Assembly: GCA_038523655.1 (NCBI GenBank)
Contig: JBCBJG010000062.1
Coordinates: 1 to 13,644 of the forward strand
Length of the DNA: 13,644 nucleotides
Direction of reading: 5' to 3'
Source: CALHAX01 sp038523655
Lineage (GTDB): Bacteria > Pseudomonadota > Alphaproteobacteria > Rhizobiales > CALHAX01
A program made the position numbers and the translations under genes. A model generated the notes under the pieces. The model saw only the letters and a list, made by a program, of their open reading frames with translations. It searched no databases and was not told the DNA's origin. Shown one piece after another: positions 7,051-13,644 of this stretch; position 1 is the first letter of the stretch; each line of letters opens with the position of its first letter.

Positions 7051-8376
7051 ATGCAGAACGAGCAGGATGCGCCTGAGGGCGGGAAATGCGCCGCGCTGAT
7101 CGTGGCTGCCGGTCGGGGAAGCCGGATGGGGTCCGCGGCCGGCGGCACCGCGAAGCAGTATGCCGATCTTGGTGGCCGTGCGGTGCTCGCTTGGTGTCTT
7201 GATGCGTTTTTGAACCATCCGGGCGTCGCGACCATCCAGGTCGTCATCCATCCGGACGATGCGGACCTATATGCGCAGGCGATCGCGGATCTAACCGGCG
7301 CTCAGCGAGAGAAACTGTGTCCGCCGGTGGATGGTGGCGCTACCCGGCAGGCGTCGACGGCGGCGGGGCTGGCAGCGCTTGCAGCGCATTGCTCCGCGCA
7401 AACGCCTGTCCTCATCCATGATGCGGCACGGCCATTCATTGACGCTGGTATGATCCAGCGCCTGTTGAACCGCCTGGAGGAAGACCAGCACACCGCGGGC
7501 GTAGTCCCGGCGCTTGCCGTGGCGGACACGCTGAAGCGCACCACATCCGACGGCATCCTGATCGCCGAGACGGTCCCGCGAGACGGGCTGTGGCGGGCGC
7601 AGACCCCGCAAGTCTTCAGATTTGCGACGATCCGCGCAGCACACGCCGCTGCCGATGCGGGTGGCCCGTATACCGACGACGCCTCAATCGTGGAAACGAC
7701 CGGGGAAACCGTCGCGATCATCGACGGCGACGAAGGCCTGCGGAAATTGACCACGCCCGCTGACCTTGCATGGGCCCGCTCGTATCTCGCGCGTCAGGGA
7801 GGATCGGGTGGCATGTCGGAGAGCGAAGCGATGGAAACGCGGGTGGGGCAAGGGTTCGATGTGCACGCCTTCGCAGAGCATGACGCAACACCCGTCGGGG
7901 ATGTGCCAGACCGCGTCGATGCGGCCGCTGGGGTCATCCTTTGTGGCGTCACGATCCCCCACAGTCATCGTCTGGTCGGACACAGCGATGCGGATGTCGG
8001 GCTGCATACGCTCACGGATGCGCTGCTCGGAGCGATCGGAGACGGCGATATCGGGACACATTTCCCGCCGAGCGAGGCGCAGTGGAAAGGGGCGAATTCG
8101 TCCGTTTTCCTGATCGATGCGGGCCGACGCGTTGCCGCACGGGGGGGACGGATCGTGCATCTCGACCTCACGCTGATCTGCGAGACACCCAAGATCGGGC
8201 CGCATCGCTCGGCCATGGTCGCCCGGGTGTCCGAGTTGCTTAAGCTGGCAGGTGACCGCATCAGCATCAAGGCCACGACGACTGAGCGGCTCGGCTTCCC
8301 CGGTCGTGGTGAAGGGATCGCCGCACTGGCCACAGCAACCGTACAGCTTCCGCGCAACGCTGCTGGCGTCGGATAA
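7051..8376 (+). CDS. ispDF: Bifunctional IspD/IspF of the MEP isoprenoid pathway
   Basis: This 441-residue fusion carries out two non-consecutive MEP steps. The N-terminal IspD domain (about 12-250) is 2-C-methyl-D-erythritol 4-phosphate cytidylyltransferase. It shows AAGRGSRMG with Arg25, Lys35 in AKQY, GATRQAS (96-102), HDAARPF (123-129) and the WRAQTPQ motif (181-187). The C-terminal IspF domain (about 264-434) is 2-C-methyl-D-erythritol 2,4-cyclodiphosphate synthase. Its expected metal ligands are D270 and H272 in GFDVHAF and H319 in GLHTLTD, with GHSDAD just before and a C-terminal TTTERLGFPGRGEG. The fused form is common in Alphaproteobacteria. A short Gly/Ser linker (about 249-262) joins the domains. 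The ATG at 7051 is the first usable start after an in-frame TGA at 7006-7008; its ribosome site is weak. Confidence 0.97.
   Translation: MQNEQDAPEGGKCAALIVAAGRGSRMGSAAGGTAKQYADLGGRAVLAWCLDAFLNHPGVATIQVVIHPDDADLYAQAIADLTGAQREKLCPPVDGGATRQASTAAGLAALAAHCSAQTPVLIHDAARPFIDAGMIQRLLNRLEEDQHTAGVVPALAVADTLKRTTSDGILIAETVPRDGLWRAQTPQVFRFATIRAAHAAADAGGPYTDDASIVETTGETVAIIDGDEGLRKLTTPADLAWARSYLARQGGSGGMSESEAMETRVGQGFDVHAFAEHDATPVGDVPDRVDAAAGVILCGVTIPHSHRLVGHSDADVGLHTLTDALLGAIGDGDIGTHFPPSEAQWKGANSSVFLIDAGRRVAARGGRIVHLDLTLICETPKIGPHRSAMVARVSELLKLAGDRISIKATTTERLGFPGRGEGIAALATATVQLPRNAAGVG
7798..7815 (+). promoter_or_regulatory. Possible internal ribosome binding site and start for IspF
   Basis: Within the linker of ispDF a GGAGGA (7798-7803) lies nine bases before an in-frame ATG (7813-7815, Met255), directly upstream of the IspF domain. 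A second in-frame ATG (7831-7833, Met261) also follows a GGAG. The arrangement would allow separate synthesis of IspF, or may be a relic of formerly separate genes. Gly-Gly codons in a linker can mimic such a site by chance. Confidence 0.35.
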
Positions 8377-8397
8377 GAGCCGCGCTCATGAGGCAAC

Positions 8398-8409
8398 GGC
8401 TGATCAGCC
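8398..8409. repeat. 12-bp perfect palindrome between ispDF and marR
   Basis: GGCTGATCAGCC is a perfect palindrome 22 bases after the ispDF stop. It sits inside a wider GAGGC...GCCTC pairing (8390-8394 with 8407-8411). It could be an operator for the adjacent MarR regulator or part of a weak terminator, but there is no T-run and it is about 130 bases from the marR start. Confidence 0.3.
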
Positions 8410-8541
8410 TCGGGATAGGCATGCGGTGCGGCAGGCTTGCACCAGTGTGACCAAACCATCGCCGGGTCCGGTCGGCTGCGTTGCCGGGTGCGGAGAATCA
8501 TCTCAGTTTGCGGCATATTCGCGGGCACCCGGGGTGAGACG

Positions 8542-9012
8542 ATGAAACAGAACGCCGAATTGCGTGGGCTCAGCGTCGAGGAAATTGGCGCGTCTTCGTC
8601 GGCGTCCTGCATGGCGCTGCGGGTTCGTCGGATGAGCAGAATTATCACGCGGGTCTACGACGATGCGCTCCGTTCGCTCGGGCTGACTTCGTCGCAGTTC
8701 ACCCTGCTGACCGCGGTTGCCCAGCGGGACGGGATTACCGCGGCGGAAATCGGTGTCAGCCTCGATATCGAGAAGTCGACGCTGAGCCGTAACCTGAAAC
8801 GGCTTGTTGGCATCGGTCTCATCCAGATGGACCCACCGGCCGGTCGTCACGGTCGTGGCCTGCATCTGACCGATGCAGGCCGCAAGGCGATCCACACGGC
8901 CTATCCGGTGTGGCGTCAGACGCAGGACAGTGTCGAGCGGGTTCTTGGCTCGCACTCGAGCGAGGAATTCGACGCCATCCTCGATACTGCTGAGAAGCTC
9001 GTTGCCGCCTAG
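8542..9012 (+). CDS. MarR-family transcriptional regulator
   Basis: This 156-residue protein has the MarR winged helix-turn-helix layout. It has an N-terminal helix with Arg-rich RVRRMSR (about 27-33) and the segment LGLTSSQFTLLTAV (46-59). The recognition region is ITAAEIGVSLDIEKSTLSRN (65-84), followed by a wing near PPAGRHGRGLHLTDAGR (98-114). MarR proteins bind palindromic DNA as dimers and usually release it on ligand binding; the ligand here is unknown. The open frame extends back to 8437, but the ATG at 8542 has a GGGGTGAG (8531-8538) in front and fits the family length. It is separated from pncC by only three bases, so the two are probably co-transcribed. No dedicated target is adjacent. 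The MFS gene about 2 kb away is a possible one. Confidence 0.88.
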   Translation: MKQNAELRGLSVEEIGASSSASCMALRVRRMSRIITRVYDDALRSLGLTSSQFTLLTAVAQRDGITAAEIGVSLDIEKSTLSRNLKRLVGIGLIQMDPPAGRHGRGLHLTDAGRKAIHTAYPVWRQTQDSVERVLGSHSSEEFDAILDTAEKLVAA

Positions 9013-9015
9013 GCG

Positions 9016-9522
9016 ATGTTTTCTTCCAGGGTCGTCGCTAGCGTCGAGCGGGTTACGGCGGCGCTTTCCTCCGCTGCACTCATGCTGATTACGGCTGAAA
9101 GCTGCACGGGCGGTCTTATCGCCGGTGCCGTGACTGAGCGTGCGGGCTCTTCTGCGGTTTTTGACCGTGGATTTCTCACCTATTCCAACGCGGCCAAGTC
9201 TGACCTGCTCGAGGTTCCAGCGGATCTGATTGCCGATTGCGGTGCGGTGAGTGCGCCGGTAGCGGCGGCAATGGCGCAGGGTGCATTGCGTGCGGCTGAT
9301 GGCGATGGGCGCATCGCCATCGCGGTGACCGGGGTTGCCGGCCCCGGCGGTGGATCGGCAGCAAAGCCCGTCGGGCTCGTACATATCGCGGTCGCCGTCG
9401 GCGCTGATTTTGCCGTCCGGCAGATCGAGCAGCGCTACGGAGAGATCGGACGGAGCGAAATCCGACTGGCAACCGTGGTCGATGCGCTCGACCTGGTGTC
9501 AGATGTGATCGACGAGCTCTGA
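9016..9522 (+). CDS. pncC: CinA C-terminal family protein, probable NMN amidohydrolase PncC
   Basis: This 168-residue single-domain protein corresponds to the CinA C-terminal (PncC) family, which deamidates nicotinamide mononucleotide to nicotinate mononucleotide in pyridine-nucleotide recycling. Visible family signatures are AESCTGG (27-33), YSNAAK (56-61), SAPVAAAMAQGA (79-90), TGVAGPGGGS (105-114) and KPVGLVHIAV (117-126). The Ser of ESCTGG and the Lys of YSNAAK are the likely catalytic pair. The N-terminal MoCF-like domain of full-length CinA is absent, as in many proteobacteria. It starts three bases after the marR stop. Its 3' end faces the COQ10-like gene across 31 bases with no obvious T-run terminator. 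Confidence 0.9.
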   Translation: MFSSRVVASVERVTAALSSAALMLITAESCTGGLIAGAVTERAGSSAVFDRGFLTYSNAAKSDLLEVPADLIADCGAVSAPVAAAMAQGALRAADGDGRIAIAVTGVAGPGGGSAAKPVGLVHIAVAVGADFAVRQIEQRYGEIGRSEIRLATVVDALDLVSDVIDEL

Positions 9523-9553
9523 TCTACGCTGTGCCCCGCGCGCGACCTGCGCG

Positions 9554-10030
9554 TCAGGCAGCAGTACCCGCCGCACCCGCCTTGCTTCCATAAATGGCGT
9601 CCGCGCGCGCTTCGAATGCTGCGGCGAACTTGCGAAACGCCCGATCGAAGACGGCTCCCGCGAGCATTTCGAAGGTGCGGGAGCGAAAGGCGTAGTCAAT
9701 CGCAAAGCTGACATCGCACGCCTCGTTGCCGCGGGGCACGAAGGTCCACTTGTTGTTCATCCTGCTGAACGGCCCATCCAGATATTCGGCGATGATCGTG
9801 TGCGTATCGCGATCCAGCACCGCTCGGCTCGTGAACGTCTCGCGCAGGAACTTATATGCGACGGTCATGTCCGCGATCACGGCTGGATGATCGCCAACCG
9901 TCACCCGGTCGCGGATCACGAGACGGTCACACAGCGGCACGAACTGCGGATATTTCTCCACGTCGGCGACGAGGTCGAACATGTCACTGGCCGAGTGGCG
10001 CACCCGACGCGTCGTCTCGAAGTGGGGCAT
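9554..10030 (-). CDS. COQ10/RatA-like START-domain protein
   Basis: This 158-residue soluble protein is of the COQ10/polyketide-cyclase family in the START superfamily. Members bind ubiquinone-like lipids and support respiratory quinone function; the E. coli relative was named RatA as a proposed toxin. Family features are an N-terminal strand ending in the conserved DVEKYPQFVPLC (23-34), a central AEYLDGPF (81-88) followed by NKWTF (93-97), and the amphipathic C-terminal helix FDRAFRKFAAAFEARA (128-143). Its position directly after lipA, nine bases away, is typical in Alphaproteobacteria. I prefer the quinone-chaperone role, and I infer this from family and context. The toxin label from automated annotation would not be justified here. 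Confidence 0.88.
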   Translation of the reverse strand: MPHFETTRRVRHSASDMFDLVADVEKYPQFVPLCDRLVIRDRVTVGDHPAVIADMTVAYKFLRETFTSRAVLDRDTHTIIAEYLDGPFSRMNNKWTFVPRGNEACDVSFAIDYAFRSRTFEMLAGAVFDRAFRKFAAAFEARADAIYGSKAGAAGTAA

Positions 10031-10039
10031 GGTGATTGT

Positions 10040-11014
10040 TCAGGCTGACGGTGCCTGGCTTGCAGCGCGGGTTGCGCGCAAGCGCTCGAAGTCCGCACCT
10101 GCATGGTACGACGACCGCGTAAGCGGACTTGCGGAGACCATGCTGAAGCCTTTTGCCCGCGCTATTCGCTCGTAGGCGGCGAACGTATCGGGCGTGACGT
10201 ATTCCTTGAGCTCCGCGTGCCGCGATGTTGGTTGCAGATACTGTCCGATCGTCAGGAAATCCACATCGGCCGCTCGCAGATCGTCCATCAATTGCAGAAC
10301 CTCGTTCCGCTGCTCGCCGAAGCCCACCATGATCCCGGACTTCGTAAAAATTGTCGGATCGCGTTCTTTGACCCGCTGAAGGATACGCAGGGAGTGAAAA
10401 TACCGCGCGCCAGGACGGATCTCGAGATAGCGCGAGGGCACGGTTTCGAGGTTGTGGTTGAAGACGTCCGGGCGCGCGTCGATAACGATCTCTTCAGCGC
10501 CACCCTTGCGCAGAAAATCCGGTGTCAGCACCTCGATCGTGGTGGTGGGATTGACGGCTCGGATCGCGCTGATCGTCTCTGCGAGATGCTGCGCGCCTCC
10601 ATCGTCGAGGTCGTCGCGGTCAACCGACGTGATCACCACATGCTCCAGCCCGAGACGTGCGACCGCGTCGGCCACCCGCTTCGGCTCATCCGCATCGAGC
10701 GGCGCGGGCATACCGGTGCGCACATTGCAGAAAGCGCAGGCGCGCGTGCAGACCTCTCCCATGATCATCATGGTCGCGTGTTTTTGCTCCCAACACTCGC
10801 CGATGTTTGGACAGCCGGCTTCCTCACAAACCGTGGTGAGCCCGTGGGTGCGCACGATCTCGCGGGTGCGCTCGTAGCCGGCGCTCACCGGGGCCTTCAC
10901 GCGGATCCAGTTCGGCCGGGGTGGACCGGAGGTTTCCGCGCGACGTTGTTTTTCCGGGTGTCGGGCCGGCGTCGGCGGGTTGATACGCCCACGGGTGTCG
11001 AGAAGAGTCGCCAT
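10040..11014 (-). CDS. lipA: Lipoyl synthase LipA (radical SAM)
   Basis: This 324-residue enzyme inserts two sulfurs into octanoyl groups on E2 and GcvH proteins to make lipoyl cofactor. It carries both required [4Fe-4S] sites. The auxiliary cluster uses Cys63, Cys68 and Cys74 (CEEAGCPNIGEC). The radical-SAM cluster uses Cys89, Cys93 and Cys96 (CTRACAFC). The C-terminal RSSYHA (300-305) supplies the serine ligand of the auxiliary cluster. Other motifs are TSVDRDDL (129-136) and PDVFNHNLET (182-191). The N-terminal HPEK segment is also usual. The length is normal and nothing is missing. It lies 79 bases after the MFS gene and nine bases before the COQ10-like gene. The lipoyl-dependent lpdA is in the same block. 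Confidence 0.97.
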   Translation of the reverse strand: MATLLDTRGRINPPTPARHPEKQRRAETSGPPRPNWIRVKAPVSAGYERTREIVRTHGLTTVCEEAGCPNIGECWEQKHATMMIMGEVCTRACAFCNVRTGMPAPLDADEPKRVADAVARLGLEHVVITSVDRDDLDDGGAQHLAETISAIRAVNPTTTIEVLTPDFLRKGGAEEIVIDARPDVFNHNLETVPSRYLEIRPGARYFHSLRILQRVKERDPTIFTKSGIMVGFGEQRNEVLQLMDDLRAADVDFLTIGQYLQPTSRHAELKEYVTPDTFAAYERIARAKGFSMVSASPLTRSSYHAGADFERLRATRAASQAPSA

Positions 11015-11093
11015 ACCGCTGATATGGTCGAGGGCGCGGCGCCTGTCCAGAAGCGGCCGCCCGGCAAGGCACTTGATCCATTAAGGCGGACGA

Positions 11094-12374
11094 CTAGCTT
11101 TCAGTCCGCTCGACGTCTGCGGGATCGAGGCCATCCGCTGCGGGCGCTGCGCGAAGGCGTCGGGTAACTGGGATCGACACCAGCGCGGCGATGATGAGCA
11201 CCACGCTGACCGGCCCGAGTGCGACCATGCCGAGGGCGTCGAGGACATAGCCCCCGTTCGCCGACCCCAACGCGGCGGCGAGGTAGATCGCCGCTGCGTT
11301 CAAGGCGAGGAGAACTGGCGCAAGTGCCGGATCGAGTGCCGCTAGCCTCGCCTGCTGCGGCACCATGAACGACCAGCCGACGATGCTCCAGCCAAGCGTT
11401 AGCGCACCGGCAGCGATAATCTCAGTTGCCCCAGCGGCTGTGCCCGAGAAAATGCCGACCGTGAAGAGCGGCATGGAAATGGCCTGACCGAGACACAGGC
11501 AGGCGAGCGTGCGGTCCGGACCGAGGCTGTCGGTCAGGCGGCCGCCCAACACATTGCCGAGCACCGCGCCGATGCCGAACACCAGCAAGAGTGCGCTCAC
11601 GCCGGTGCCATCCAGTCCGAAGCTGACCGTGAGTACCGGCGCGAAGAATGTGTAGAGCGTCCACACGCCGCCCATGAAAAAGACGGTGAAGGCGATTGCC
11701 GCAAGCAGCTTCGGGCGGGTGCAGGCGTCGACGAGGGATCGCAGGTTGGTGACCGGAACAACCAATCCGGTCGGCAACTGGCGGAACAGCACGATGGCTG
11801 CCGGAAAGGCCAGAAGCCCGGCAAGGGCGAAGGTTTCCCGCCAACCGACGGAATAGCCGAGCCACGCACCGATCGGCATGCCGATCGCCTGCGACAGCGT
11901 AAGCCCGCCGAAGACAAAGGCGAGTGCGCGGCCGCGCTCCTGCTCGCTGACGAGGGCGATGGCGACCGATGCCGCGACGGGGGTGACGACACCGGCGCCG
12001 ATCGCGGCCAGAGCGCGCGCGATCAGCAACATGCTGAGCGATGGGGCGAGCGCGCAGAGCAGCGCCCCGACGCCGAACACAGCCAGGCCGCAGACAATCA
12101 CGTTTCTCCGCTCGAACCTGCTGGTGAGCGCCACCCCGAGCGGGGAGCCGATGCCATACGCGATCGCATAGGACGTCATCGTCAATCCCGCGCCCGCGTC
12201 GCTGACCCCGAGCCCGGCGGCAAGCGCAGGGAGGATTGCAACGACGACGAATGCGCCGAAGCCGATGGCGAAGTTCGCGAGCGCGAGAACGAAAAGCTGT
12301 GTGCGGACATCGGCAAACCGAGCCGGTGGAGGCGCTGCAGTCATGGCGTCACGATCAGGCGGGGCTCGCGACAC
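11094..12374 (-). CDS. MFS transporter, DHA1/AraJ-like efflux type
   Basis: This 426-residue protein has about 12 hydrophobic segments and is an inner-membrane major facilitator. A loop after the second helix (GSPLGVALTSRFERR, 76-90) corresponds to motif A, with Ser where Asp is usual. The fifth-helix antiporter motif appears as GMPIGAWLGYSVGWRETF (165-182), typical of DHA1 and AraJ-like exporters. The substrate cannot be read from sequence. I use the GTG at 12374 because AGAGGGG lies about 10 bases upstream. An ATG at 12344 (Met11) is the alternative and lacks a good site. It sits between lpdA and lipA, which are often closer neighbours, so it looks like an insertion into the conserved order. 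Composition by eye resembles its neighbours. Confidence 0.87.
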   Translation of the reverse strand: MSRAPPDRDAMTAAPPPARFADVRTQLFVLALANFAIGFGAFVVVAILPALAAGLGVSDAGAGLTMTSYAIAYGIGSPLGVALTSRFERRNVIVCGLAVFGVGALLCALAPSLSMLLIARALAAIGAGVVTPVAASVAIALVSEQERGRALAFVFGGLTLSQAIGMPIGAWLGYSVGWRETFALAGLLAFPAAIVLFRQLPTGLVVPVTNLRSLVDACTRPKLLAAIAFTVFFMGGVWTLYTFFAPVLTVSFGLDGTGVSALLLVFGIGAVLGNVLGGRLTDSLGPDRTLACLCLGQAISMPLFTVGIFSGTAAGATEIIAAGALTLGWSIVGWSFMVPQQARLAALDPALAPVLLALNAAAIYLAAALGSANGGYVLDALGMVALGPVSVVLIIAALVSIPVTRRLRAAPAADGLDPADVERTES

Positions 12375-12379
12375 GTGTC
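12370..12379. repeat. 10-bp palindrome overlapping the MFS start codon
   Basis: GACACGTGTC is a perfect palindrome that includes the GTG start of the transporter. It could be a regulator binding site placed to block transcription or translation, but a ten-base palindrome may be chance. Confidence 0.25.
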
Positions 12380-12408
12380 TCGTTCCCCTCTTCGTAGCGC
12401 GTTGTCGA

Positions 12409-12438
12409 GGTGTCGCTGGAACCTGTCAGGGCGACACC
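12409..12438 (-). repeat. 8-bp inverted repeat between lpdA and the MFS gene
   Basis: GGTGTCGC (12409-12416) and GCGACACC (12431-12438) are perfect inverted repeats with a 14-base spacer, about 71 bases after the lpdA stop and about 34 bases before the transporter start. There is no U-run on the minus strand, so it is not a canonical terminator. The spacing suits either an operator for a dimeric regulator or an RNA hairpin. Confidence 0.35.
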
Positions 12439-12509
12439 AGGCTGTCCGCGCCGGCTGTCGTGTGGCGCCGAATATTGGTTGCGATAGCTGGGTGTTGCCG
12501 TGGTCGATG

Positions 12510-13558
12510 TCAGGTGTGGATCACCCGATCGTACGCATCGAGTACACTCTCATGCATCATTTCCGAGAGGGTCGGATGCGGGAAAACCGCTTGCATCAGA
12601 TCTTCCTCGGTTGTCTCGAGTTGCATGGCGATCACGTAGCCCTGGATCAACTCTGTGACCTCTGCCCCAATCATGTGCGCGCCGAGGAGTTGCCCGGTCG
12701 AAGTATCAAAAATCGTCTTGATCATGCCGTCGGGTTCGCCGAGCGCGATGGCCTTGCCGTTGCCGGCGAATGGAAAACGCCCCACCCGAATGTCGTGACC
12801 GGCGTCGCGCGCCGCGGCTTCCGTCAGGCCGACAGAGGCGATCTGGGGATGGCAGTACGTGCATCCCGGGATGCGCTCCTTGTGCATGACATGCGGGCTA
12901 TGACCGGCGATCGCCTCGACGCAAATGACCCCCTCGTGCTCCGCCTTGTGTGCAAGCATCGGCGGCCCGGCGACGTCTCCGATTGCGTAGATCCCTTCGA
13001 CATTTGTGCGGCCCGCGCCGTCGGTCACGATGCAGCCGCGCTCCATGGTGATGCCGAGCGCCTCGAGCCCAATGCCTTCGACGTTGCCGACGACGCCGAC
13101 GGCGGAGATCAAGCGATCGGCCTTCAGTGCCTCGGGCGCTGCATCCCCGATGACCACGTGCGCCGTGACGCCGGTGGTATCTTTCTCGACGCGATCGACC
13201 TTCGCGCCGGTCAGGATTTTCATCCCCTGCTTTTCGAAACGTTTTCGAGCATGGGCGGAAATCTCCTCATCCTCCACCGGGAGAATGCGGTCCTGCACTT
13301 CGACCACCGTCACCTCAGCACCCATCGTGCGGTAGAAGGATGCGAATTCGATCCCGATTGCACCTGAACCCATGACAACGACGGCGCCGGGAATTTCCTC
13401 CGGAACCATCGCCTCGTAATAGGTCCAGATCCGATCGCCGTCTGGCTCGATCCCCGGGAGCGTGCGGGGCCGGGCGCCGGTTGCGACGATGATGTGTTTG
13501 GCGCTGTAGGTCCCCGGCTCAAGCGTGCCTTTGGGGCGCGGGTGGGCCGGTGCTGCGG
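12510..13558 (-). CDS. lpdA: Dihydrolipoyl dehydrogenase (E3), N-terminus missing
   Basis: This is the C-terminal three quarters (about 348 residues) of the FAD-dependent E3 component of 2-oxoacid dehydrogenase complexes, which reoxidises dihydrolipoyl groups using NAD+. Visible parts are the end of the first FAD region with VATGARPR, the NAD-binding MGSGAIGIEFASFY, the second FAD motif YAIGDVAG followed by LAHKAEHEG, GCTYCHPQIASVGLTE, and the C-terminal HPTLSE with the catalytic His. About 115-120 N-terminal residues are lost, including the first GxGxxG and the redox-active disulfide. The open frame continues to a GTG at 13565, but that codon lies in the fold-back copy at the window edge. 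The genuine sequence therefore ends at about 13558 as a 5'-partial gene. The sequence type and the neighbouring lipA fit the alphaproteobacterial pyruvate dehydrogenase locus. Confidence 0.93.
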
Positions 13559-13644
13559 CAAACACATCATCGTCGCAACCGGCGCCCGGCCCCGCACGCT
13601 CCCGGGGATCGAGCCAGACGGCGATCGGATCTGGACCTATTACG
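13415..13644. repeat. 86-bp perfect inverted repeat at the window end (probable fold-back artefact)
   Basis: Bases 13559-13644 are the exact reverse complement of 13415-13500, with 58 bases between them. The pairing breaks at 13501/13558. The left arm encodes normal, well-conserved lpdA sequence. The right arm is where the upstream part of lpdA should be, and on the minus strand it does not continue the Lpd protein. The second copy runs exactly to the last base. This is the pattern of a chimeric fold-back read or amplification product at a contig end. Confidence 0.9.

Noticed and set aside
6880..7251. Upstream extension of the dusB frame to 7251 (485 residues in total)
   Set aside because: The extra 124 residues overlap the divergent ispDF gene and carry no DusB similarity. 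The ATG at 6879 fits the family.
8425..8443. GGTGC-N9-GCACC as an NtrC binding site upstream of marR
   Set aside because: The half-sites are in the opposite orientation to the NtrC consensus (TGCAC...GTGCA), and no sigma-54 promoter is near.
9523..9553. Bidirectional terminator between the converging pncC and COQ10-like genes
   Set aside because: Only a short CGCGC/GCGCG pairing is present, with no T-run on either strand.
10103..11167. 354-residue open frame on the plus strand opposite lipA
   Set aside because: It is antisense to a fully supported lipA with intact iron-sulfur motifs. Long antisense frames are expected in high-GC DNA, and it has no recognisable domain.
12375..13367. 330-residue open frame on the plus strand opposite lpdA
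   Set aside because: It is the antisense shadow of lpdA, with no family features.
13559..13565. GTG at 13565 as the true lpdA start
   Set aside because: It lies in the fold-back copy of downstream lpdA sequence, and the protein would lack the N-terminal FAD motif and the redox disulfide.

Overview
The window is a stretch of conserved, high-GC alphaproteobacterial chromosome. The evidence is the gene order (lpdA, lipA, a COQ10/RatA-like gene, pncC/cinA, fused ispDF, dusB, ntrB, ntrC, ntrY), the bifunctional IspD-IspF protein and the NtrY-type membrane histidine kinase. Both the order and the ispDF fusion are familiar from many Alphaproteobacteria. I cannot name the order or genus from sequence alone.

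There are three transcriptional blocks. (1) Positions 1-6879, minus strand: dusB (tRNA dihydrouridine synthase), ntrB and ntrC (nitrogen two-component pair, overlapping by one base), a 445-base non-coding gap, then ntrY. The partner ntrX would be expected just beyond the left edge but is not visible. (2) Positions 7051-9522, plus strand: ispDF (MEP isoprenoid pathway), a MarR-family regulator and pncC (NMN amidohydrolase family), the last two only 3 bases apart. (3) Positions 9554 to the right edge, minus strand: lpdA (partial), an MFS efflux-type transporter, lipA and a COQ10/RatA-like START-domain protein. Blocks 1 and 2 diverge from a 171-base region. Blocks 2 and 3 converge on a 31-base gap.

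The genes mostly serve core metabolism. Lpd is the E3 subunit of 2-oxoacid dehydrogenases, and LipA makes the lipoyl cofactor those complexes need. The COQ10-like protein probably helps ubiquinone function, IspDF supplies isoprenoid precursors (including the ubiquinone tail), and NtrBC/NtrY govern the nitrogen response. The MarR regulator and the MFS transporter are the only accessory-looking genes, each placed inside the otherwise conserved order.

I found no undescribed defence, mobile or biosynthetic system, and no tRNA, rRNA, CRISPR or insertion sequence. The most striking signal is at the right edge: the last 86 bases (13559-13644) are a perfect reverse complement of 13415-13500, inside lpdA. 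This looks like a fold-back assembly or amplification chimera at a contig end. The genuine sequence therefore probably stops at about 13558, and the apparent lpdA start at 13565 is false. Smaller items are a possible internal start for IspF, possible alternative RNA hairpins between ntrC and ntrY, and a possible leaderless start for dusB.
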